In this document: positions 54,913 through 64,000 of the stretch, piece by piece
How positions within the stretch are numbered: position 1 is the first letter of the stretch
Layout of the letters: each line of letters opens with the position of its first letter
Source of the DNA: Octadecabacter ascidiaceicola
Lineage (GTDB): Bacteria > Pseudomonadota > Alphaproteobacteria > Rhodobacterales > Rhodobacteraceae
Assembly: GCF_900185015.1 (NCBI RefSeq)
Contig: NZ_FXYD01000001.1
Location: 806,001 to 870,000 of the forward strand
DNA length: 64,000 nt
Direction of reading: 5' to 3'
Made by a program: the position numbers and the translations under genes
The notes under the pieces: model-generated
Database searches by the model: none
What the model was told of the DNA's origin: nothing
Seen by the model: the letters and a program-made list of their open reading frames with translations, nothing else

Positions 54913-55314
54913 TTACTCCTGAACACTCTCCAACCAAGACCCAAGCGCGAGCAAACGTGCGGGAATTGGCGTGCCCAAACCGAATTCGTCTTCCACCACC
55001 ACCGTCGGCCCCATATCGCCCGCGCCGAATTCCGGCATCGCGGCGCTGAAGTGGGAGCCGCGCTCAAACCCGTCGATCACGCCCAACACGTAGTCACGCG
55101 GGAAGTTGCCGCCGTTATCCGCCGCAAGCACAGTCAGGTCTGGCGGCATCGTGAACAGTTGCTCTCCAAAATCGCCCATACCTTTAGCGTCCACCCCGTG
55201 ACAGGCTGCGCAGTTTTCTTGGAACAAAACGCCCCCCGCCTCGACACTGACATCCAGTTCTTGCTCAACACAGCCCGCCAAAAGAAGCGGTGCAATCCAT
55301 AGGGTTTTCATCAT
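54913..55314 (-). CDS. Small lipoprotein c-type cytochrome
   Basis: A 133-residue protein with a lipoprotein signal (LLLAGC, cysteine about residue 14) and one heme-binding CxxCH: CAACH near residue 41. The axial methionine is probably in the AAMPEFG segment. Class I monoheme cytochromes of this kind carry electrons to oxidases or reductases at the membrane. Two ATGs 3 bp apart (55314 and 55311) follow a strong AGGAGG; the second has better spacing. An FNR-like dyad lies 49 bp upstream, consistent with control by oxygen. It is divergent from the HExxH lipoprotein gene. Confidence 0.85.
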   Translation of the reverse strand: MMKTLWIAPLLLAGCVEQELDVSVEAGGVLFQENCAACHGVDAKGMGDFGEQLFTMPPDLTVLAADNGGNFPRDYVLGVIDGFERGSHFSAAMPEFGAGDMGPTVVVEDEFGLGTPIPARLLALGSWLESVQE

Positions 55315-55362
55315 GGGGTCCTCCTGTTTTGCCCCAATATACGCCCCCAAATTCGCACTGCT

Positions 55363-55376
55363 TTGATCCAGATCAG
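55363..55376. promoter_or_regulatory. FNR/FnrL-like dyad TTGAT-N4-ATCAG
   Basis: TTGAT-CCAG-ATCAG differs from the FNR consensus TTGAT-N4-ATCAA at one base. It lies 49 bp before the start of the cytochrome c gene on the minus strand, a proper promoter distance. Several other regulator types share this consensus. Confidence 0.5.
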
Positions 55377-55380
55377 CCGA

Positions 55381-55438
55381 AACCTGTACATACGCGGTGT
55401 GTACAGGTTGTGTACGCAATGTGTACGGGTTGTGCACG
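55381..55438. promoter_or_regulatory. 10-bp palindrome plus four 11-bp TGTAC repeats
   Basis: AACCTGTACA (55381-55390) and TGTACAGGTT (55400-55409) form a perfect inverted repeat with a 9-bp spacer. From 55400, TGTACA/TGTACG/TGTACG/TGCACG recur at 55400, 55411, 55422 and 55433, exactly 11 bp apart. The array ends about 40 bp before the HExxH lipoprotein gene and beside the FNR-like dyad, so it is a strong candidate for a multi-site operator in this divergent promoter. Confidence 0.5.
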
Positions 55439-55480
55439 CTGCCCCTTGGCACTTTGCCACGCCGAGCATACCCTTGGTTC

Positions 55481-56158
55481 ATGCGCATTCTGATCGCCTT
55501 TTTGCTCCTCTCTGCCTGTGGTCGTGGCATTACAAACAGCGAACGCACCCTCATGGGAGAGCTGATGGGCGATAGCTTTAATAGTAATGAAATCAAGATG
55601 TTAGAGTCTGGTTTTATCGGTATGCGAACACGGACCTACCCCGCGCGCCCGCAGGTAACTTGTCGCGAAAAGATCGCGCCGCCACCCAGTGGCCCGACAA
55701 TCCGAACACGCACCGCGGGTGTGGTCGCATGGCAGCACGTCTTAACCAATCCTGACTGGACGTTAACCAATTACGCTGAGGGCTATCCTGAGCGAATTAA
55801 CCTCGTCGCAGCGATGTATTTCGCCCATGAAATGACCCATGTCTGGCAATGGCAAAACCGCGCCACAACAGGCTATTCCCCGTTTCGTGGTCTTGCGGAA
55901 CATAAACCGGGCGTGGATCCGTATCTATTTGATCCAACAGAGGAAATACGTTTCCTTGATATGGGATATGAGCAGCAGGCATCCTTGGTTGAGGAATACA
56001 TTTGCTGTCGCACATTGGCCCCCGAAGCGGCGCGAACACAGCGGTTATACGACACCCTGTCAGCGGTGATGCCTGTGCAGCACCCAACACAAACGCCGAG
56101 ACCTGCTGAGGTGCTCGGCGTTCATGAAGATGCAGATTTGTTAGGAATTTGCGACTAA
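55481..56158 (+). CDS. HExxH lipoprotein, putative zinc metallopeptidase
   Basis: A 225-residue protein. Lipobox LLSAC places the lipidated cysteine near residue 11. Near residue 110 it has FAHEMTHVWQWQNR, a zincin HExxH motif (H-E-M-T-H), followed by a conserved tail with GYSPFRG and QASLVEEY, in which the final glutamate may be the third ligand. It resembles the small Rhodobacteraceae lipoproteins often labelled vgr-related. Proteolysis has not been shown. The start at 55481 is preferred over an upstream frame codon in the repeat array. Its stop overlaps the convergent DUF3047 gene by 4 bp. Confidence 0.8.
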   Translation: MRILIAFLLLSACGRGITNSERTLMGELMGDSFNSNEIKMLESGFIGMRTRTYPARPQVTCREKIAPPPSGPTIRTRTAGVVAWQHVLTNPDWTLTNYAEGYPERINLVAAMYFAHEMTHVWQWQNRATTGYSPFRGLAEHKPGVDPYLFDPTEEIRFLDMGYEQQASLVEEYICCRTLAPEAARTQRLYDTLSAVMPVQHPTQTPRPAEVLGVHEDADLLGICD

Positions 56159-56796
56159 CGCACGGCGAAGTTGGAAACTGATGCGCGGATGGTTGAGCCT
56201 GTGTCATCGCTATCACCAGACACGGCGATCCCCACAAGCGCACCCGGCGTACCCCCAAAGGCGGCCGCGAAGTCGCTAGCGAGGTTCACGTTTTCGGAAT
56301 TGCTACCTGTTCCAGCGGAACGCAATATCACGTTCGCGCCTTGGCCCGGCGCATATGGGGATTGCTGGACGGAGCCGCGTGAATGGTTGCCGCCCCAGAC
56401 ATATTGCAAAATGCGCACGTTCGGATTGCCATTCAGCTGACGGATATTGGCGCCTTCCATATTGGCGGCGTCCGCTTCCGGCAAGAATACGAAATAAACC
56501 GAGATATTGCGGTCATCCCCACCCTTGCGGCGCAAATCCGTCGCCGGAACCGACTGGTCAACCGACCAGTTCCATGATGCCGACCGTGCGCCCCAGTCGC
56601 CGCGCGCAGTACGTGTCCACGCAAGGGAAACCCCGCCGTCAGATGCAATACCCAAGGATCCGCCGTTGAAGGAGTAGTCGTTCGAATTGAACAGCTGCAG
56701 GCGTTGCTCGTTCCAGCTGCTTCCAAATGAAATCGGACCAGCTGCAACGGCGGACGCAGAAATCACCAGAGGGAGGACAAGGGACAGAAAACGCAT
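56155..56796 (-). CDS. DUF3047-type secreted protein
   Basis: A 213-residue exported protein with a signal peptide (MRFLSLVLPLVISASAVAAG). The core has the DUF3047 features: a WNEQRLQLF strand, LAWTRTARGDWGARSASW, a VYFVFLPEADAANM element and ILQYVWGGNHSRGS. Function unknown; related proteins are periplasmic. The start at 56796 is after a reasonable site; the frame begins earlier. It is convergent with the HExxH lipoprotein, with stops overlapping by 4 bp. Confidence 0.8.
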   Translation of the reverse strand: MRFLSLVLPLVISASAVAAGPISFGSSWNEQRLQLFNSNDYSFNGGSLGIASDGGVSLAWTRTARGDWGARSASWNWSVDQSVPATDLRRKGGDDRNISVYFVFLPEADAANMEGANIRQLNGNPNVRILQYVWGGNHSRGSVQQSPYAPGQGANVILRSAGTGSNSENVNLASDFAAAFGGTPGALVGIAVSGDSDDTGSTIRASVSNFAVR

Positions 56797-56880
56797 AAGA
56801 ACACCTTTCAATTTGTTGGCAACACGTTGCCCCGAAGGACCGGCCAACCTCAACGAAAGGTTTTAAGTCTCACGCTATTG

Positions 56881-57840
56881 TTAGGTCTTCGCGAGGGCGC
56901 GTGATGCAGCCCACAGCGCGTCGGGCACGTCAATTTCACCCATCGGCTGACGGTCCTGTCCGGGGATGCGCGCGCCGTCTTGTTCTGCTACAGCCTGTGC
57001 AACACGTGCCAAACGCTCGCCAAAATCTTCGCCCGGCTCCATCAGAATGTAGAATTGCCCGAGGTCGTGTGGCTTACCATCGGGCAGCTTTAAACCACTG
57101 ACATCCAACGAGTTAACCGAACCTGTCATCCCTGCCGCGAGGACTTCTGCCATCAAGCCAAAGCCCCAACCTTTGTACCCGCCTGCAGACACTAGCGCGC
57201 CTTTCAGCGCCTCTTCTGGGTTGGTTGTAGGCTCGCCATTCACATCGACAGCCCAGCCAAGCGGAATACTCTCTCCTGCCGCCTTCGCCATCGTGATCTT
57301 GCCCAAAGCGACAGCCGAAGTTGAAAAGTCCCAGTGCATGCCGCCATCAGGCAGAGACATGGAAATCGGGTTCGTGCCGATGACGGCCTTGTTGCCATTT
57401 GGCGGCGCGACAACGGGTGACGCATTGGTAAAACCGATCCCGACAAGCCCAGCCGCCGCAATCTGTTCCGTGAAAAACCCAAGGCTGGTGCAGGTGTGCG
57501 CGTGCGCAACGGCCAATGTCGCCACGCCATTTTCACGTGCCGCTTCAATTGCTTCGGGCAAACCGCGACTGAATGCAGGTTGCGCAAAACCAAACCGCGC
57601 GTCAGCGACAACCTGCCCTGCTTTGGGCCGTGTCACGACGGGTTCTACCTGCCCATCAACGCGGCCAGACTTTAGCTGGGTGCAATAGCTCTCAAGGTAG
57701 TAGAGGCCGCAAATAACGTTCCCGAATGCCTCCGCGCGCCCAACAGCGCGGGCAACTTCGCTCGCTTGCCACGCGCCAGCACCATGGGCAATCATCGCCG
57801 CCTTTGCGACCTCTTCAATTTCGGAAACGAATACCTTCAT
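56881..57840 (-). CDS. Malate/L-lactate dehydrogenase-family oxidoreductase
   Basis: A 319-residue enzyme of the Ldh2/MDH2 family (not the classical Rossmann malate dehydrogenase). It shows [28 protein letters not shown] in the middle, the lead [16 protein letters not shown], and the C-terminal [21 protein letters not shown]. Members act on malate, L-lactate, sulfolactate or delta1-piperideine-2-carboxylate with NAD(P). The substrate is open. It overlaps lolD by 4 bp as the last gene of a leftward operon. Confidence 0.88.
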   Translation of the reverse strand: MKVFVSEIEEVAKAAMIAHGAGAWQASEVARAVGRAEAFGNVICGLYYLESYCTQLKSGRVDGQVEPVVTRPKAGQVVADARFGFAQPAFSRGLPEAIEAARENGVATLAVAHAHTCTSLGFFTEQIAAAGLVGIGFTNASPVVAPPNGNKAVIGTNPISMSLPDGGMHWDFSTSAVALGKITMAKAAGESIPLGWAVDVNGEPTTNPEEALKGALVSAGGYKGWGFGLMAEVLAAGMTGSVNSLDVSGLKLPDGKPHDLGQFYILMEPGEDFGERLARVAQAVAEQDGARIPGQDRQPMGEIDVPDALWAASRALAKT

Positions 57841-58514
57841 GCGATCAATCCTGCTTCTAAGCGTACGGTGCGGTCCATCCGCGCGGCCAATTCTAAGTTA
57901 TGTGTAGCGATTAGGGCGGATAGCCCGGACGAGCGGACCAATTCCATCAAGGCGTCAAATACGCGATCAGATGTGCCTGGATCAAGGTTGCCCGTAGGTT
58001 CATCCGCGAGCAAAAGCTTCGGCTTGTTCGCCAAAGCACGGCAAAACGCGACCCTCTGTTGTTCACCGCCTGACAGGGCTGCAGGGCGATGTTCAGCGCG
58101 GCTATCTACGCCAACACGCGACAGTAAATCCATCGCATGTGCTTCGGCGCTAACTTGGGACACGCCATTCGCGAGTTGCGGCAGGACGATGTTCTCGATG
58201 GCGGTAAATTCGGGCAACAGGTGATGGAACTGATAGATAAAACCGACGTCATTGCGCCGAACCGCAGTGCGTTTCCTGTCACCCAGCTTAGTCAGGTCTT
58301 CGCCTGCAATTGCAACGGCTCCGGTATCTGGCGTATCCAGCAAACCGGCGATGTGCAGCAGCGTCGATTTTCCCGCGCCGGATGGCGCGACCAAAGCGAC
58401 AACTTCGCCCTTATTGACCTGCAAAGATACGCCATGCAGCACCTGCACCTCGTTGGGCTTTCCCTGGTTGTAGGCCTTCTTTAGGCCGTCAAGCTTTAGG
58501 GTCACATCACTCAT
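57837..58514 (-). CDS. lolD: Lipoprotein-releasing ABC transporter ATPase
   Basis: A 225-residue ATPase that powers release of outer-membrane lipoproteins from the inner membrane. Walker A is [12 protein letters not shown], the signature is [15 protein letters not shown] and Walker B is [12 protein letters not shown]. The LolD element [20 protein letters not shown] distinguishes it from similar ATPases. It overlaps the permease gene by 8 bp and the dehydrogenase gene by 4 bp. Confidence 0.94.
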   Translation of the reverse strand: MSDVTLKLDGLKKAYNQGKPNEVQVLHGVSLQVNKGEVVALVAPSGAGKSTLLHIAGLLDTPDTGAVAIAGEDLTKLGDRKRTAVRRNDVGFIYQFHHLLPEFTAIENIVLPQLANGVSQVSAEAHAMDLLSRVGVDSRAEHRPAALSGGEQQRVAFCRALANKPKLLLADEPTGNLDPGTSDRVFDALMELVRSSGLSALIATHNLELAARMDRTVRLEAGLIA

Positions 58515-59838
58515 AACGCAGGGCCTCCACAGGGTTCATGCGTGCGGCTCGTCGCGCTGGGAAGATGGTTACAATCCAACTGAGAGACAGCGACAAGACG
58601 ACCGCCTTTAACACGTCATCGAGCTCAAGTTTGGCGGGGATGTTGTAGATGCCGCGAATGGATGGGTCCCAAACACCGCCGCCAGCGACGTAGTTCACGA
58701 ACGCAAAAATCTGGTCGATGTAAATCGCGAACAGACACCCGAGGATCACCCCAAGAAGCGTTCCGACGGTCCCAAGCCCCGCCCCACAAATGAAGAAAAT
58801 CCGCAAAACGGACCCTTCTGTCAGCCCCATCGTGCGCAATATTCCAATATCGCGACCCTTGTTTTTCACCAGCATAATCAAGCCGCTAATGATGTTCATT
58901 GATGCTATCAGCACGAGGATCGCCATGATCACAAACATCACATTGTCCTCAACGGTCAGGGCACGCAGATAGGCGCCTTCATTGTCTTTCCAACTATAGA
59001 GAAACGCCTCTGGCCCAAGTTCCGCGTAAAGCGGTTGAATCCATTCTTCGACGCGATCTGGATCGGCGACGTAGATTTCGATCTCGTCATGCACACCATC
59101 ACGGCTAAAGAAACTCTGCGCAGCTTCTAGAGGCAGATACACGCGGCTAACGTCAGTAATATAGCGCCCTGTTTGAAAAATGTAGGCTACTTCAAATGTA
59201 ACACGTCGTGCGCTTCGCGTTACGGCAGTTTGCACGCCGGTAGCGGACAATAAAGTAATGCGGTCCCCGACTTGGACGCGCAACTTGCCCGCCACACCGG
59301 AACCAAGCGCAATACCGCCACCTTCGACCTCCAGCCCAAAATCCTCAATCGAGCCTGCACTGGATTGAGGATTCAATACCAGTGGAATGTCCTTTAGATC
59401 GCTCTGTGTGATACCATAAATTTGCACAAAACTGCTGTTGTCGGCCTGCGACGCCAGCCCTTCACCGCGCATGATGGGGGCCGCTCGGGTCACGCCATCC
59501 ACAGCACCCAATTGCGCAGCAAGCACTTCGCCGTTGGCAATCGTGTCAACACGGCGCGTGACGTCAACGGATTGATCGCCCTGTGTGACGGTCACAGTTT
59601 CCATGTAATTCTCGCGCACGGTCAGGTGGGCATTGGCCCCCACGATCGTATCGACGAAATCCGCGCGAAAGCCAGAACGCACAGCCAAAACTGCGATCAA
59701 GGCAAACACCGCCAGCGTCACGCCGATGAGTGAAATCCACGTCATGATGCTCACGCCACCCTCGGCGCGTTTGGCGCGAATATAGCGCCATGCGATCATC
59801 CATTCGAATTTCGAAAAAGGGGCGGTTTTGCCTGCCAT
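58507..59838 (-). CDS. lolE: Lipoprotein-releasing ABC transporter permease (LolC/E)
   Basis: A 443-residue inner-membrane protein of the FtsX-like permease family. The first helix (~25-48) with [23 protein letters not shown] before it is followed by a large periplasmic domain (~50-290), then helices at ~300-325, ~350-380 and ~410-430. The C-terminal PVEALRYE is conserved in Lol permeases. A single permease gene next to lolD suggests a LolF/LolE-type homodimer. It lies 123 bp after proS, with its start taken at 59838. Confidence 0.92.
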   Translation of the reverse strand: MAGKTAPFSKFEWMIAWRYIRAKRAEGGVSIMTWISLIGVTLAVFALIAVLAVRSGFRADFVDTIVGANAHLTVRENYMETVTVTQGDQSVDVTRRVDTIANGEVLAAQLGAVDGVTRAAPIMRGEGLASQADNSSFVQIYGITQSDLKDIPLVLNPQSSAGSIEDFGLEVEGGGIALGSGVAGKLRVQVGDRITLLSATGVQTAVTRSARRVTFEVAYIFQTGRYITDVSRVYLPLEAAQSFFSRDGVHDEIEIYVADPDRVEEWIQPLYAELGPEAFLYSWKDNEGAYLRALTVEDNVMFVIMAILVLIASMNIISGLIMLVKNKGRDIGILRTMGLTEGSVLRIFFICGAGLGTVGTLLGVILGCLFAIYIDQIFAFVNYVAGGGVWDPSIRGIYNIPAKLELDDVLKAVVLSLSLSWIVTIFPARRAARMNPVEALRYE

Positions 59839-59961
59839 TATTTGATGCCTCATTGTTTACGGACACCTAACGGCGCTTTGCCTTTATGGTCAACCATGCC
59901 ACGTCCATCGGTCGTTGTTAGGCAAAAGGCGGCGCGCAGGAAAAAACGCGCCGCTTATTGG

Positions 59962-61311
59962 CTACTTTACCAAGCCGTGCTTGCGGTAAATGTCTTCGAT
60001 TTTGGCAATCGCAGCGTCCGGCGCCATCTCTTCGCTTTCGCCAGTCTTGCGGGATGTCAATTCAACGACACCGTTCTTTAAACCACGTGGCCCGACGGTG
60101 ATACGCCACGGCAGTCCGATTAGATCCATTGTTCCGAACTTCGCGCCCGCCCGTTCATCACGGTCATCATACAACGCCTCAAGTCCAAGTGCGGCGACTT
60201 GATCGTAGAGTGCCTGACACGCGGCGTCTGCTTCATCGTCACCCTGCTTAAGATTCACGATACCGACGTGGAACGGCGTTACGCCCTCGGGCCAAATGAT
60301 GCCCTTATCGTCATGGGACGCCTCAATAATCGCGCCCAACAAACGTGAAACGCCAATACCGTGCGATCCCATGTGAACAGGCGTCGGCTTGCCGTCCGGC
60401 CCTTGCACGGTTGCACCCATCGCTTCGGAGTATTTGGTTCCGAAGTAGAAGATTTGCCCAACTTCAATACCTCGTGCCGTGCGCTGACGGTCGGCGGGGA
60501 CTTCAGCAAACAACGCTTCGTCATGCGTTTCGTCTGTGCGCGCGTACTTTGTTGTGAATTCTTCCATCACCCCAGCGCATTGCGCAACGTCGTCATAGTC
60601 AATTTCGCGATCTCCGAAGGTCAGGTCAGTTACCGCGCTGTCATAGAATACCTCGGATTCACCAGTTTCAGCGAGCACAAGGAATTCATGCGTATCATCC
60701 CCACCAATAGGGCCGGAATCCGCACGCATCGGGATCGCCTGAAGGCCCATACGCTCATACGTGCGCAGGTAGGACACAAGGTGGCGGTTGTAGGCGTGCA
60801 TCGCATCTTCTTTGGTCAGGTCGAAGTTGTAGCCGTCCTTCATGTAGAATTCACGGCCGCGCATTACGCCAAAACGCGGACGGCGTTCGTCGCGGAATTT
60901 CCACTGGATCTGATAGAGCGTCAACGGCAGCGCCTTATAGCTGCTCACGTGGCTGCGAAAAATGTCTGTCACCAGTTCCTCAGCCGTGGGTGTGAACAGC
61001 ATATCATGATCATGGCGGTCCTTGATGCGCAGCATTTCTTCGCCGTAATCATCATAACGCCCACTTTCACGCCACAGTTCAGCGGACTGGATCGTCGGCA
61101 TCTGGATCGCAATATGGCCCGCACGTTCTTGTTCTTCATGCACAATCTGTTCGATCCGCTTCAGAACTTTGAACCCCAACGGCAGCCATGAATAGATACC
61201 CGCACTGGATTGTTTAATCATTCCCGCGCGCAGCATGTACTGGTGGCTGACGATTGTGGCGTCGCGGGGGGATTCCTTGAGGACGGGCAGGAAATAACGG
61301 CTGAGAAGCAT
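59962..61311 (-). CDS. proS: Prolyl-tRNA synthetase
   Basis: Charges tRNA-Pro with proline. The 449-residue class II synthetase has the motif 1 region [30 protein letters not shown], motif 2 [25 protein letters not shown] and motif 3 [16 protein letters not shown], plus a C-terminal anticodon-binding domain ([13 protein letters not shown]). It lacks the large editing insertion, the short form usual in alphaproteobacteria. The start at 61311 ([10 protein letters not shown]) matches the family. Confidence 0.96.
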   Translation of the reverse strand: MLLSRYFLPVLKESPRDATIVSHQYMLRAGMIKQSSAGIYSWLPLGFKVLKRIEQIVHEEQERAGHIAIQMPTIQSAELWRESGRYDDYGEEMLRIKDRHDHDMLFTPTAEELVTDIFRSHVSSYKALPLTLYQIQWKFRDERRPRFGVMRGREFYMKDGYNFDLTKEDAMHAYNRHLVSYLRTYERMGLQAIPMRADSGPIGGDDTHEFLVLAETGESEVFYDSAVTDLTFGDREIDYDDVAQCAGVMEEFTTKYARTDETHDEALFAEVPADRQRTARGIEVGQIFYFGTKYSEAMGATVQGPDGKPTPVHMGSHGIGVSRLLGAIIEASHDDKGIIWPEGVTPFHVGIVNLKQGDDEADAACQALYDQVAALGLEALYDDRDERAGAKFGTMDLIGLPWRITVGPRGLKNGVVELTSRKTGESEEMAPDAAIAKIEDIYRKHGLVK

Positions 61312-61478
61312 GTGCATCACTTTCAAATAAGGTTGGCATTTGTTTAGTCAGACACCTGCCCAAGGGCAAGGCAACGCAGCCCAAACCTGCGGCCTTTCTT
61401 TTCGTGAAATCTTGCAAATGGCCCGCACCTGCGCCAGTTAAGATAACAAGTACCACACAAGTAGCACCGAGAGTTCAA

Positions 61479-62606
61479 ATGGCCTTACCTTCACAAAAAC
61501 AGTTCCAGTACTGGGGTCTTGCTACCGGTGTCCTCATTTTCTTGCTTTGGGCGCTCGGGAATGTGCTGACGCCATTCATTCTGGGTGGCGCAATCGCCTA
61601 TTTCCTTGACCCAATCGCAGACCGGCTTGAAGCGTGGGGCCAAAGCCGCGCGATGGCGACGGTCATCATCACGCTTTCTGCGATCCTATTGTTTTTCCTG
61701 ATTTTCTTGCTCGTCATTCCGACGCTTATTGGGCAGTTGGGGCAGCTGATTAATACCATCGGCGAAATCATCGAGAACCTGCCCCAAACCTGGGTCAGCT
61801 TCAAAGAGTGGCTCGCGACCCGTTTCCCGAGCCTTGATTTGCAGGGCAGCTTTCTGACGGATCAACTTGTCGGTCTTGGCAGCGCAATCCAATCGCGTGG
61901 CGGGGATGTTGTCGCCGCTCTGGTCAGCTCGGCCCAAGGGATCATCAACGTTGTTGTTTTGCTGGTGATCGTACCAGTCGTGACATTCTACATGCTCATG
62001 GATTGGGACCGTATGGTTGCCCAAATCGATGATCTGCTGCCGCGCGACCACCAAGAGACTGTCCGCAAGTTGGCCCGCCAGATCGACAACACATTAGCGT
62101 CGTTCATACGCGGGCAAGGCACAGTTTGCTTGGTACTAGGGACATATTACGCCGTTGCCCTAATGATCGCCGGTTTGAACTTCGGCCTGATCGTCGGCTT
62201 TATCGCAGGCTTGATCTCGTTCATCCCCTATATCGGTGCGCTTGTGGGCGGTGTCTTGGCAATCGGTCTGGCACTGTTCCAGTGGTGGGGCGGAACCGAA
62301 ATCGTCGACGGTGAAACAGTACAGCTTGGATTCAATTGGTTGCGCATCGGCATTGTCGCTGCAATCTTCGGGTTTGGTCAGTTTTTTGAGGGAAACATCC
62401 TTACGCCGAAACTGGTTGGAAGCTCCGTTGGATTGCACCCTGTTTGGTTGATCCTCGCGCTGTCTGTGTTCGGCAGCTTGTTCGGCTTCGTTGGGATGCT
62501 TGTTGCTGTACCTGTTGCCGCGGTCATCGGTGTTTTGACGCGGTTCCTCATCGGTGAATACAAGGCCGGCCAGCTTTACAAAGGCCATATCGGCAAGGAC
62601 ACCTAA
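61479..62606 (+). CDS. AI-2E family transporter (PerM/TqsA type)
   Basis: A 375-residue membrane protein of the AI-2E family, with about eight helices. The N-terminal pair (~15-75) includes GNVLTPFILGGAIAYFLDPIADRLE; a soluble helical domain follows (~85-205), then the C-terminal helices with GLISFIPYIGALVGG and FFEGNILTPKLVGSSVGLHPVW, the family signature. Relatives export autoinducer-2 or act as ion antiporters; the substrate is unknown. It has a GAGAG-like ribosome site and is divergent from proS, followed at 3 bp by hdaA. Confidence 0.9.
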   Translation: MALPSQKQFQYWGLATGVLIFLLWALGNVLTPFILGGAIAYFLDPIADRLEAWGQSRAMATVIITLSAILLFFLIFLLVIPTLIGQLGQLINTIGEIIENLPQTWVSFKEWLATRFPSLDLQGSFLTDQLVGLGSAIQSRGGDVVAALVSSAQGIINVVVLLVIVPVVTFYMLMDWDRMVAQIDDLLPRDHQETVRKLARQIDNTLASFIRGQGTVCLVLGTYYAVALMIAGLNFGLIVGFIAGLISFIPYIGALVGGVLAIGLALFQWWGGTEIVDGETVQLGFNWLRIGIVAAIFGFGQFFEGNILTPKLVGSSVGLHPVWLILALSVFGSLFGFVGMLVAVPVAAVIGVLTRFLIGEYKAGQLYKGHIGKDT

Positions 62607-62609
62607 ACC

Positions 62610-63281
62610 ATGGCGCGCCAATTGGCTTTTGACCTGCCCGCAAATGTGCGGCTGGAAGCGCAGGACTTTTTTGTCTCCCGCGCGAATGAGTTGGCTTACG
62701 CCCTGCTGCAAACCCCTGCCACTTGGCCGGACCATAAGCTCGCGCTGGTTGGGCCTGCGGGTTCCGGGAAAACACACCTTGCTCGCGTATTCGCCGAGCA
62801 AACGGGCGCGACGATTTTAAACGCCGGAGACATCACACCGGATACCCCAATGCCAATCGACCCGCTTGTCATTGAAGATGGGGACGCCCTCGCAATAGCA
62901 AACGAAGAATGGTTATTTCACGCCCACAATGCCCTTCGTCGGGACAACCACGCGCTGTTGCTAACCGGTAAAACACCTCCGTCGCGCTGGGGCATCACAT
63001 TGCCAGACTTGGCCAGCCGCCTGTCTGCCGCCACCAGTGTTACGATTGAAAACCCTGATGATGCCCTGCTTACCGCGGTGCTTCTAAAACACTTCGCAGA
63101 TCGCCAACTTGCGCCAACACCCGATGCCATCGCCTATCTAATCAAGCATTTGCCACGGGCGTTTGATACTGTACGCAACATCGTTGAGACGCTAGATCGC
63201 GAAGCTTTGGCCCAATCCAAACCCCTTTCGCGTCCCTTTGTGCGCGCCGTGCTGGACACTTTGCACCAAGATGAGGGATAG
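62610..63281 (+). CDS. hdaA: DnaA-related regulator (HdaA-like)
   Basis: A 223-residue AAA+ protein resembling the ATPase part of DnaA. It has an N-terminal QLAFDLPANVR clamp-binding-like motif, the P-loop GPAGSGKTHLAR at 48-59, Walker B LVIEDGD, and a C-terminal lid helix (YLIKHLPRAFDTVRNIVETLD). In alphaproteobacteria HdaA binds the clamp through its QLxLF-type start and stimulates hydrolysis of DnaA-bound ATP to block re-initiation. It lies 3 bp after the AI-2E gene and 39 bp before ppk, a gene order seen in Rhodobacteraceae. Confidence 0.88.
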   Translation: MARQLAFDLPANVRLEAQDFFVSRANELAYALLQTPATWPDHKLALVGPAGSGKTHLARVFAEQTGATILNAGDITPDTPMPIDPLVIEDGDALAIANEEWLFHAHNALRRDNHALLLTGKTPPSRWGITLPDLASRLSAATSVTIENPDDALLTAVLLKHFADRQLAPTPDAIAYLIKHLPRAFDTVRNIVETLDREALAQSKPLSRPFVRAVLDTLHQDEG

Positions 63282-63320
63282 TGTCACCTTGCTGACATAA
63301 ATGACTGGCACAAGACACTG

Positions 63321-64000
63321 ATGACAAAGGCAGACTTCCTAAGGGCCGACTTCCCAGAAGCGCAGGTTGTAGACGGCGATATGAATGGTCCCTCGCGGTT
63401 TTTTAACCGTGAACTCAGCTGGCTGGGGTTCAATTGGCGTGTTTTGGAAGAGGCCGAGAACCCACGCATTCCACTGCTGGAACGCGTACGGTTCCTATCC
63501 ATTTCGGCAACCAACTTGGACGAGTTCTACACCGTGCGCGTCGCGGGCCTAAGGGAACTGGCCCACAACGGCAATACCACCCCGTCAATGGACGGGCTAA
63601 CACCGGAAGAACAACTGGCGCTAATCGATGAGAACACCCGAAACTTATTGGCGCGACAACAAAAGGTATTTACCGACCTGCACGCTGAAATGGCCCGTGA
63701 GAAAATCTCGATTCTCAAACGCGAAGACCTGTCGGACGAAGATCGCGTCTTTCTAAAGGATGTATTTTTCCGCCAAGTTTTCCCCGTGCTGTCCCCACTT
63801 GCAATTGATCCGGCCCACCCCTTCCCGTTCCTACCGAACGAAGGGTTCGCATTGGCGTTGGAGTTAGAGCGAAGCAAAGACAAACGCGCGTTGCGAGCAT
63901 TGTTACCTGTACCAGCCCAAGTTGACCGCTACATCGCTTGCCCCAGTGAAGACGGCCATCGTTTCTTGCCGCTTGAAGAACTACTGATGGACAATCTTGA
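63321..64000 (+). CDS. ppk: Polyphosphate kinase, 3'-partial
   Basis: Polymerises ATP phosphate into polyphosphate. The 226 visible residues cover the N-terminal region of PPK1: SRFFNRELSWLGFNWRVLEEAE near residues 24-45, FLSISATNLDEFYTVRVAGL near 60-80, and FFRQVFPVLSPLAIDPAHPFPFLPN near 150-175. The catalytic histidines lie beyond the window. The ATG at 63321 is the first in-frame start that gives this region, 39 bp after hdaA. Confidence 0.94.
   Translation, partial: MTKADFLRADFPEAQVVDGDMNGPSRFFNRELSWLGFNWRVLEEAENPRIPLLERVRFLSISATNLDEFYTVRVAGLRELAHNGNTTPSMDGLTPEEQLALIDENTRNLLARQQKVFTDLHAEMAREKISILKREDLSDEDRVFLKDVFFRQVFPVLSPLAIDPAHPFPFLPNEGFALALELERSKDKRALRALLPVPAQVDRYIACPSEDGHRFLPLEELLMDNL

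Noticed and set aside
1-64000. CRISPR array or complete prophage
   Set aside because: No regularly spaced repeat units with unique spacers and no phage structural genes were seen; RTX nonapeptides are protein repeats.

Overview
The window looks like a chromosomal segment of a marine alphaproteobacterium of the Rhodobacteraceae (Roseobacter group). Supporting traits are a tripartite tricarboxylate transporter, a Tat-exported PhoX phosphatase, aa3 cytochrome oxidase subunit I, an HdaA-like DnaA homologue beside polyphosphate kinase, a bacterial-type short prolyl-tRNA synthetase, and a TTAA-N7-TTAA (CtrA-type) site. Most of it is densely packed, normally coding DNA. The genus cannot be fixed from the sequence alone.

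Layout. 1-4.4 kb: the end of a large secreted RTX calcium-binding protein, then rfbC-rfbB for dTDP-rhamnose synthesis. 5.0-9.1 kb: a DUF2141 protein, a TetR regulator and a Rieske oxygenase/reductase pair with two small membrane proteins, preceded by two palindromic operator-like sites. 9.2-12.6 kb: a leftward operon (2OG-Fe(II) oxygenase, isochorismatase-type hydrolase, 3-hydroxyisobutyrate dehydrogenase-type enzyme) facing a LysR regulator. 12.9-19.0 kb: tctCBA uptake system, divergent from the tctDE two-component system, which carries an extra periplasmic binding protein. 19.1-26.6 kb: a glucose-type ABC transporter (gtsABCD-like) with glucokinase, divergent from a GltR/GtrS-like two-component system with helically phased GTTAC repeats between them. 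26.6-31.1 kb: a decayed mobile island next to tRNA-Ser(UGA), with pieces of mobC, two serine recombinases and a tyrosine integrase; two convergent gene pairs each lose their 3' ends at one point. 31.3-40.0 kb: a SPOR lipoprotein, D,D-carboxypeptidase, tmk, holB, tatD, a PhnP-like hydrolase, an AEC transporter, tRNA-Leu(GAG), a membrane-bound LytTR regulator and lipB. 40.0-47.5 kb: phoX behind a Pho-box-like repeat, ctaD, a DUF2244 protein, a DMT exporter, yqeY and carA. 47.5-54.5 kb: a GT2 glycosyltransferase behind a CtrA-type box, a GntR regulator, a HAD nucleotidase, a UbiH-type hydroxylase and parE. 54.5-64 kb: a highly structured intergenic region, a small lipoprotein cytochrome c divergent from a HExxH lipoprotein, then proS-lolE-lolD-ldh (leftward) and an AI-2E permease, hdaA and ppk (rightward, cut by the window edge).

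The parts most worth following up are the mosaic island scar at tRNA-Ser, the cloverleaf-like structured intergenic element near 54.6 kb, the palindrome plus 11-bp repeat array between the cytochrome c and lipoprotein genes, and the TetR-Rieske-membrane protein operon. Starts were chosen from ribosome binding sites, family lengths and overlaps. Functions come from motif reading only; no database search was possible.
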